From an uncultured Bacteroidales bacterium (lineage in GTDB: Bacteria > Bacteroidota > Bacteroidia > Bacteroidales > Muribaculaceae): a stretch of DNA of 20,521 nucleotides. The notes under the pieces were generated by a model, which saw nothing but the letters and a program-made list of their open reading frames with translations, had not been told where the DNA came from and made no database searches. Where the stretch lies: the NCBI GenBank assembly GCA_900547755.1, contig URIC01000044.1, positions 1 through 20,521 of the forward strand, given 5' to 3'. Positions 17,148-20,521 of this stretch are shown here, piece by piece (the first letter of the stretch is position 1; every line of letters begins with the position of its first letter). Position numbers and translations under genes: made by a program.

Positions 17148-18218
17148 TTATATGATTTCCCACCAGCCGTTGCGACGACCGTTGCGACGGATTAAGATTC
17201 CTTTCTCGACAAGAGAAGAGGTGATACGTTTGACGGTGGATGCCGATTTCTTTATGGATTTTGCTATCTCAGTCTGGGTGCTTTTAGGGTTATTCTCTAT
17301 AACTCTGAGTACTGCCAATTCTTCCAAAGTACAATTCAAAGTATCAATTTGAGACTTTGAATTGGGCGTCGTGATACTTTTGTGAGTGGACTTAGGCAGC
17401 GAACTGCCAACAAGCATATCGCGGTTGCGGAGATCATTATTCTCTCCAAGAATCAGATTGCGCAGAAATCTTTCCACAAATTCGGTCGTAGGCGATATGT
17501 TCAACCCTTTGTATGACGCACGAACAAGAGCGTTGCGGAAATACCAGGAATGAGCTTTAAACATATCATTGGTTGCCGGAATACCCATGGAACGCAGATA
17601 CTTTATCAGGAATACAGCCGTAGTACGTGTATTCCCCTCTCTGAAAGGATGTATCTGCCACAGGTCAGCAATAAATCGCGCCAAGTGATTGATAATTTCA
17701 AAAATAGGTCGGGATGAGTAATCAAATTCCTTTTCGCGAGCTATGTCATATTCTATGGCTTCGCGGAGGTCAACAGCCGGTTGATAGCTTACTGAGGCAT
17801 TACCGCCAAGAACCCATTCCTTTTTACTCAATTCGACGTTTCGTAATTGTCCGGCAAATTTGAATATGCCTTCAAATATCCGCCGATGTATAGATTTAAG
17901 TCCAACTAATGAAAATGCAAACGAGGGTTCACTCAGAATCTTAGCGATATTGGCAGATGCCTTATCTCCTTCTTCATCAACTTCATCATGCCCGGATTTA
18001 GTCTCATAATAAGCCCTGATGCGTTCTCGAACTTCATCTATGGTAATGTCGCCCTCGATATGCTGACGCGCAGTATCAAGCAGATAGGCCGAGACCTTCA
18101 GCCCATCTACATCCTGTAGACCAATAGCCGTCTGCCACGCATTAGCCTTCTCCTTCTGTCCCGGCTCACCGTGGACCAAGTACTCGTCAAACTCCTTATA
18201 TCTGTCTTCGTTTGCCAT
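17148..18218 (-). CDS. Fic-family enzyme with VbhA-like N-terminus and C-terminal winged helix
   Basis: This 356-residue protein has the full Fic active-site motif H190-PFREGN-R-T, which in this family transfers AMP or another nucleotide-derived group to a target protein hydroxyl. Residues ~25-70 (AIGLQDVDGLKVSAYL, then IEGDITIDEVRERIRAYY) resemble the VbhA antitoxin family, suggesting a toxin carrying its own inhibitor. However, the canonical (S/T)xxxE(G/N) inhibitory motif is not matched exactly (the R-Q-H-I-E-G context lacks S/T). The last ~60 residues (LEELAVLRVIENNPKSTQ, then STVKRITSSLVEKG) form a winged helix-turn-helix, so DNA binding or autoregulation is likely. The start is ATG 18218; a TTG one codon upstream is also in frame. 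It lies 34 bases after the AlbA_2 remnant, in the same direction. Target unknown. Confidence 0.9.
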   Translation of the reverse strand: MANEDRYKEFDEYLVHGEPGQKEKANAWQTAIGLQDVDGLKVSAYLLDTARQHIEGDITIDEVRERIRAYYETKSGHDEVDEEGDKASANIAKILSEPSFAFSLVGLKSIHRRIFEGIFKFAGQLRNVELSKKEWVLGGNASVSYQPAVDLREAIEYDIAREKEFDYSSRPIFEIINHLARFIADLWQIHPFREGNTRTTAVFLIKYLRSMGIPATNDMFKAHSWYFRNALVRASYKGLNISPTTEFVERFLRNLILGENNDLRNRDMLVGSSLPKSTHKSITTPNSKSQIDTLNCTLEELAVLRVIENNPKSTQTEIAKSIKKSASTVKRITSSLVEKGILIRRNGRRNGWWEII

Positions 18219-18252
18219 CAAGATTCAATTATTATGCGTTGCCTATGATTGC

Positions 18253-18333
18253 TTAATTGCTTATAATGTTCTTCTCAGCTAAAGTTAGCGACTCGTCCGC
18301 CGCAATCAATGCCTTTATATCGTCAATCGTCAT
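18253..18333 (-). pseudogene. Truncated 5' remnant of an AlbA_2 gene (26 codons)
   Basis: Read on the minus strand from ATG 18333, this encodes MTIDDIKALIAADESLTLAE and stops at TAA 18255-18253. It is a clear relative of the start of the AlbA_2 gene at 19998 (MSIDDIKALIVEDESRTLK): DNA blocks GCCTTTATATCGTCAAT and GCGACTCGTCC (as read on the plus strand) occur in both. After ~24 codons the similarity ends. It could be the leftover of a duplicated gene, or be kept as a short upstream ORF for the Fic gene 34 bases further on. A remnant is the simpler reading. Confidence 0.65.
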
Positions 18334-18340
18334 TCTCAAT

Positions 18341-18438
18341 ACACTTAGTAATGTTTACACTTATAGTAATGTTTACACTTAGTAATGTTTACACTTAGTA
18401 ATGTTTACACTTAGTAATGTTTACACTTAGTAATGTTT
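18341..18438. repeat. Six tandem copies of a 16-bp repeat
   Basis: The unit ACACTTAGTAATGTTT is repeated head to tail at 18341, 18357, 18375, 18391, 18407 and 18423. Five copies appear identical; the second has a 2-base AT insertion, making it 18 bp. The array runs directly from the AlbA_2 remnant to just past the stop codon of the HEPN gene. Units have no spacers, so it is not a CRISPR array, and 16 bp does not keep a reading frame. It could be an iteron-like protein-binding array or slippage-generated microsatellite. Just beside it, TAATTTTG on the minus strand (18448-18441) could be a -7 box for the remnant and Fic gene, but its -33 is poor. Confidence 0.95.
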
Positions 18439-18445
18439 GACAAAA

Positions 18446-19399
18446 TTAGTTCATTAGTTTCCTGAGAAAGAAATCTTCAAAATCTTTGTCATTGAGACTG
18501 AATGGCACTTCGAGCTTAAGTGCTTTGCGAAGATAATCATCAATATTTGTTGAGCATCGTTGAATTAATGTTTCGTCTTTCTTTATTAAAGCTCCATGTG
18601 CCACTTTTGAACGAGTATCATACCCTAATTTGATATTCGAGTAAATCTCAACTCGTTCTTCAGTATTGTTGCCCAATAAGGAAGCCATCCGCTCCGCAAC
18701 ACGATGACTTAATTCTGTTTCTGAATTTGCCACTAGAGCCTCGGCTGCAGAACAATACAGTAGAAGTTTCATGGGTATACTTGCTTGTCCCCTCGCTAAT
18801 GCAATATAAACTGAAGCTAATGCTTTTCTAGAAAGGCCAGATTTTTTATAATGTTGTATTTGTGTCGCTGTTTTGTAATCGCCTATTTCATTGAAGCCGT
18901 TGTCTTTAATGAAAATTTCCATAATCTTTCCTTGTTCCATTAGTATCGATGTGGGAATGCTAACAGACTCAATAGCCCCTGAGGCCTTACTATTAATAGT
19001 TGAAACTGAGGCTTTAAAGGTACATCCGTCAGAAATGATCTCGTTGTATGAGTATAAAAAGCCGTCACGCACATAGATGGAATTATCACATATTTCCCAT
19101 AGACTTCTTACATATGTTTGGATTTGTCTAAGGAATGCAAAGCAGATAGATGTGCCGACTGCGTCAATCTTAGATTGGTCGTATTCTTTACTAAAATCAC
19201 CTTCGAGGATATAGTAAGAAGGAGCATCTCGAATCTCATCGATAGAATGAAGACCTAAGGTGTTAAGAGATAAATCGTTAGAGAGTATATTATCTAAAGT
19301 GTTGCTCTCATTAGACAGAAATCCAGCTTGAAGTGGAATTTTAATTTCTTCATTTTCTAATTTAAGATAATGAACCGCTGCAATAAACAAATATTTCAT
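18446..19399 (-). CDS. Apea-like HEPN domain protein (possible ribonuclease)
   Basis: This 317-residue protein has no signal peptide or membrane segment. The C-terminal ~100 residues (LLLYCSAAEALVANSETELSHRVAERMASL, here split: LLLYCSAAEALV, then ELSHRVAERMASL, then YDTRSKVAHGALI) match the Apea-like HEPN pattern. R263-SKVA-H268 is an R-x4-H motif, the catalytic signature of HEPN ribonucleases. The first ~200 residues are unrecognised and may form a sensor or partner domain. HEPN domains are common in toxin-antitoxin and abortive-infection systems; RNA cleavage here is inferred. The start is taken as ATG 19399; TTG 19411 is also in frame. It starts 26 bases after the AlbA_2 gene, so they are probably one transcription unit. 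AT-rich codon use differs from the core genes to the left. Confidence 0.75.
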   Translation of the reverse strand: MKYLFIAAVHYLKLENEEIKIPLQAGFLSNESNTLDNILSNDLSLNTLGLHSIDEIRDAPSYYILEGDFSKEYDQSKIDAVGTSICFAFLRQIQTYVRSLWEICDNSIYVRDGFLYSYNEIISDGCTFKASVSTINSKASGAIESVSIPTSILMEQGKIMEIFIKDNGFNEIGDYKTATQIQHYKKSGLSRKALASVYIALARGQASIPMKLLLYCSAAEALVANSETELSHRVAERMASLLGNNTEERVEIYSNIKLGYDTRSKVAHGALIKKDETLIQRCSTNIDDYLRKALKLEVPFSLNDKDFEDFFLRKLMN

Positions 19400-19425
19400 C
19401 TCTTGTGTCAATTATTATAATGTGA

Positions 19426-19998
19426 TTAGTTAGCGATTGAATCCGTATGGTAATGAATTGTATTATATCTAAGGATATGATTGAAAAGGTTGCGATGCCC
19501 TAAAAGATTGTTACCAAAGACAACGAATGTCACATCGTCTGTTGTAATACGCTCCCACGCATACATCTGAGGCTTATGCGCTCGGATTCGTCCATCATAC
19601 ATCTCGTGTGGTATTACCTTAGTCGTGCTTTCGACTTTATAATAAGGGCATCCATGGAAAGTATGCTGTCGCTCGCCCAATACCCAGCCGTCAAAGTGCA
19701 TGGCAATCACTTTATTCCCCGGACGCTCTGGCACATCAACATAATGAATCTTCACATCTACAGCGGGTTCTAATCCGGTGATAGCTTTGGCTATCTCTTG
19801 CTGTGTTGAGTCCGTAACTTCCTGTCCTAATATTTTAAGTGACTTTGGCGCAATTCCATAAATCAGCCAGCCGCCATAGGTGTTAAGAAATGCACACGCC
19901 GAGTGCATACCGTCTTTAAGTTCGCCGGTAGTCTTCTTTAGCTTCAAAGTCCGCGACTCGTCCTCTACAATTAGAGCCTTTATATCGTCAATACTCAT
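19426..19998 (-). CDS. Truncated AlbA_2 (Schlafen-type) nucleic-acid-binding domain protein
   Basis: This 190-residue protein starts MSIDDIKALIVEDESRTLKL. Its first ~160 residues match the AlbA_2 domain (KKTTGELKDGMHSACAFLN, GGWLIYGIAP, GCPYYKVESTTKVIPHEMY, HKPQMYAWER). Full-length relatives that I recall are around 400-550 residues and continue into an ATPase-like (HATPase) domain and a winged helix. Here the familiar sequence ends at WERITTDDVT and is replaced by ~30 unrelated residues (FVVFGNNLLGHRNLFNHI and on). It is therefore either a decayed gene or a minimal AlbA_2 protein. AlbA_2 domains bind nucleic acid and often sit in defence islands. It is the first gene after the operator-promoter at 20293-20350 and lies 26 bases upstream of the HEPN gene. 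Confidence 0.75.
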   Translation of the reverse strand: MSIDDIKALIVEDESRTLKLKKTTGELKDGMHSACAFLNTYGGWLIYGIAPKSLKILGQEVTDSTQQEIAKAITGLEPAVDVKIHYVDVPERPGNKVIAMHFDGWVLGERQHTFHGCPYYKVESTTKVIPHEMYDGRIRAHKPQMYAWERITTDDVTFVVFGNNLLGHRNLFNHILRYNTIHYHTDSIAN

Positions 19999-20292
19999 TT
20001 GAGATGTATGTTATAATTTCTTTCTGGGTTGTGCTGTGCCAAAATGCCTTTGATATATTTCAAAATAGGGAGAAGTTCGTTTGATGCAATCTCTCATCAG
20101 ACGGCTTAAATGGCACATCAAGGATGTTTGTTTGCTTCTGAATTGCCGCTATCTTCTCTCAAAGTACACTGTTAGTACACTGCAATCTGTAGATATTGCT
20201 GACAATCAGCACTGTTATTGATGTATATAGAAATTTGCCAGATTTCAGTTTGTCAAATGAGCGTTGATAAACGTTTCTTTTAATTAGTATGT
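19999..20292 (-). other. Long leader between the operator-promoter and the AlbA_2 gene
   Basis: About 300 bases lie between the predicted minus-strand transcription start and ATG 19998. A 32-codon open stretch without a start codon (20158-20063, reading ILDVPFKPSDERLHQTNF) and a 33-codon ATG frame overlap here. Neither is recognised. The former may be a relic of a lost gene. No riboswitch or RNA gene was identified. Confidence 0.35.
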
Positions 20293-20318
20293 CGTTGTCA
20301 ATTGGGAAATTGACAACG
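20293..20318. promoter_or_regulatory. Palindromic operator-like site
   Basis: The arms CGTTGTCAATT (20293-20303) and AATTGACAACG (20308-20318) are perfect 11-bp inverted repeats around GGGA. On the minus strand the palindrome begins immediately after the -7 box, so it covers the transcription start. A dimeric repressor bound here would block the promoter. A terminator is less likely because there is no T-run and the position is directly at the start of the transcript. Confidence 0.65.
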
Positions 20319-20350
20319 CAAATCTACAAAATATTCTTGAGATACACAAA
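20319..20350 (-). promoter_or_regulatory. Bacteroidetes-type promoter driving the AlbA_2-HEPN unit
   Basis: On the minus strand, TTTG (20350-20347), 20 bases, then TAGATTTG (20326-20319) is a perfect match to the Bacteroidetes consensus. It points toward the AlbA_2 gene. The -33 element overlaps a second palindrome, ACAAATATATTTGT (20346-20359), and the start site overlaps the operator at 20293-20318. Confidence 0.7.
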
Positions 20351-20359
20351 TATATTTGT
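20346..20359. promoter_or_regulatory. Second palindrome over the -33 element
   Basis: ACAAATATATTTGT is a perfect 14-bp palindrome that includes the minus-strand -33 TTTG. It also contains TATATTTG, a possible plus-strand -7 box, but without a -33 partner. It could be a second regulator site or chance in AT-rich DNA. The rest of the right edge, 20360-20521, is AT-rich with no gene seen. Confidence 0.4.
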
Positions 20360-20521
20360 TTTGTGCGCTGAGTCGTTTAATAATCTCTATTCCTGTAGAC
20401 TCTCTTTTTACTTTTTTAGGAGTCAACTTTTTTCAGATTGAGAGAAAAGAAGGGAATCTATGTTTATTATTATTGCTGTCCGATAAAACTTTTTGAAGCG
20501 AGATAAAATTAGGACTGATTC

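Noticed and set aside
18341..18438. CRISPR array
   Set aside because: The repeats are contiguous with no spacers, the unit is only 16 bp, and no cas gene is nearby.
20063..20158. A 32-codon minus-strand open stretch (ILDVPFKPSDERLHQTNF)
   Set aside because: It has protein-like composition but no start codon, is bounded by stops and matches no family I recognise; at most it is a relic.

Overview
The window looks like a chromosomal segment of a Bacteroidales bacterium, possibly a Muribaculaceae-, Bacteroides- or Prevotella-like gut member. Three things point there. Several gene starts are preceded by the Bacteroidetes promoter pair (TTTG or TTG, 19-20 bases, TAnnTTTG). One secreted protein carries a type IX secretion-like C-terminal domain. 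The first 3.8 kb is a polyvalent protein of the kind found in Bacteroidales phages and conjugative elements. No rRNA, tRNA or CRISPR array was seen.

Layout. (1) 1-3776: the 3' part of a giant mobile-element polyvalent protein, entering from the left edge, broken by one frameshift near 483 and apparently cut short at about 3750. It contains an ADP-ribosyltransferase-like region, a coiled-coil insert, an HEYTH metallopeptidase and a probable nuclease domain. (2) 3853-about 7100: core genes of moderate GC. A conserved unknown protein diverges from a SpoU/TrmH rRNA methyltransferase, which is followed closely by radA; then clpP begins. (3) About 7100-16888: GC-richer core genes. These are the rest of clpP, clpX, a secreted surface protein, a nucleoside phosphorylase, an ABC-F ATPase with a Dabb-domain partner, a nitroreductase and an adenosylcobalamin-dependent ribonucleotide reductase. 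Long-stem terminators separate the units. Base composition changes inside clpP, and radA sits upstream of clpP where trigger factor is usual, so recombination or an assembly join there should be considered. (4) 16889-20521: an AT-rich accessory island, all on the minus strand. In transcription order it holds a regulated-looking promoter with a palindromic operator, a long leader, a truncated AlbA_2 (Schlafen-type) protein, an Apea-like HEPN protein, six 16-bp tandem repeats, a 26-codon remnant of a second AlbA_2 gene, and a Fic enzyme with a VbhA-like N-terminus and a C-terminal winged helix.

How the genes work together. The middle is housekeeping: rRNA modification, DNA repair, ClpXP proteolysis, translation-linked ABC-F activity, nucleoside salvage and dNTP synthesis. 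The right-hand island is the best candidate for an uncharacterised system. It puts a nucleic-acid-binding AlbA_2 domain, a HEPN domain with an R-x4-H ribonuclease motif and a Fic enzyme with its own antitoxin-like segment beside iteron-like repeats and an operator. That composition fits a toxin-antitoxin or abortive-infection module, but function is inferred from domains only.
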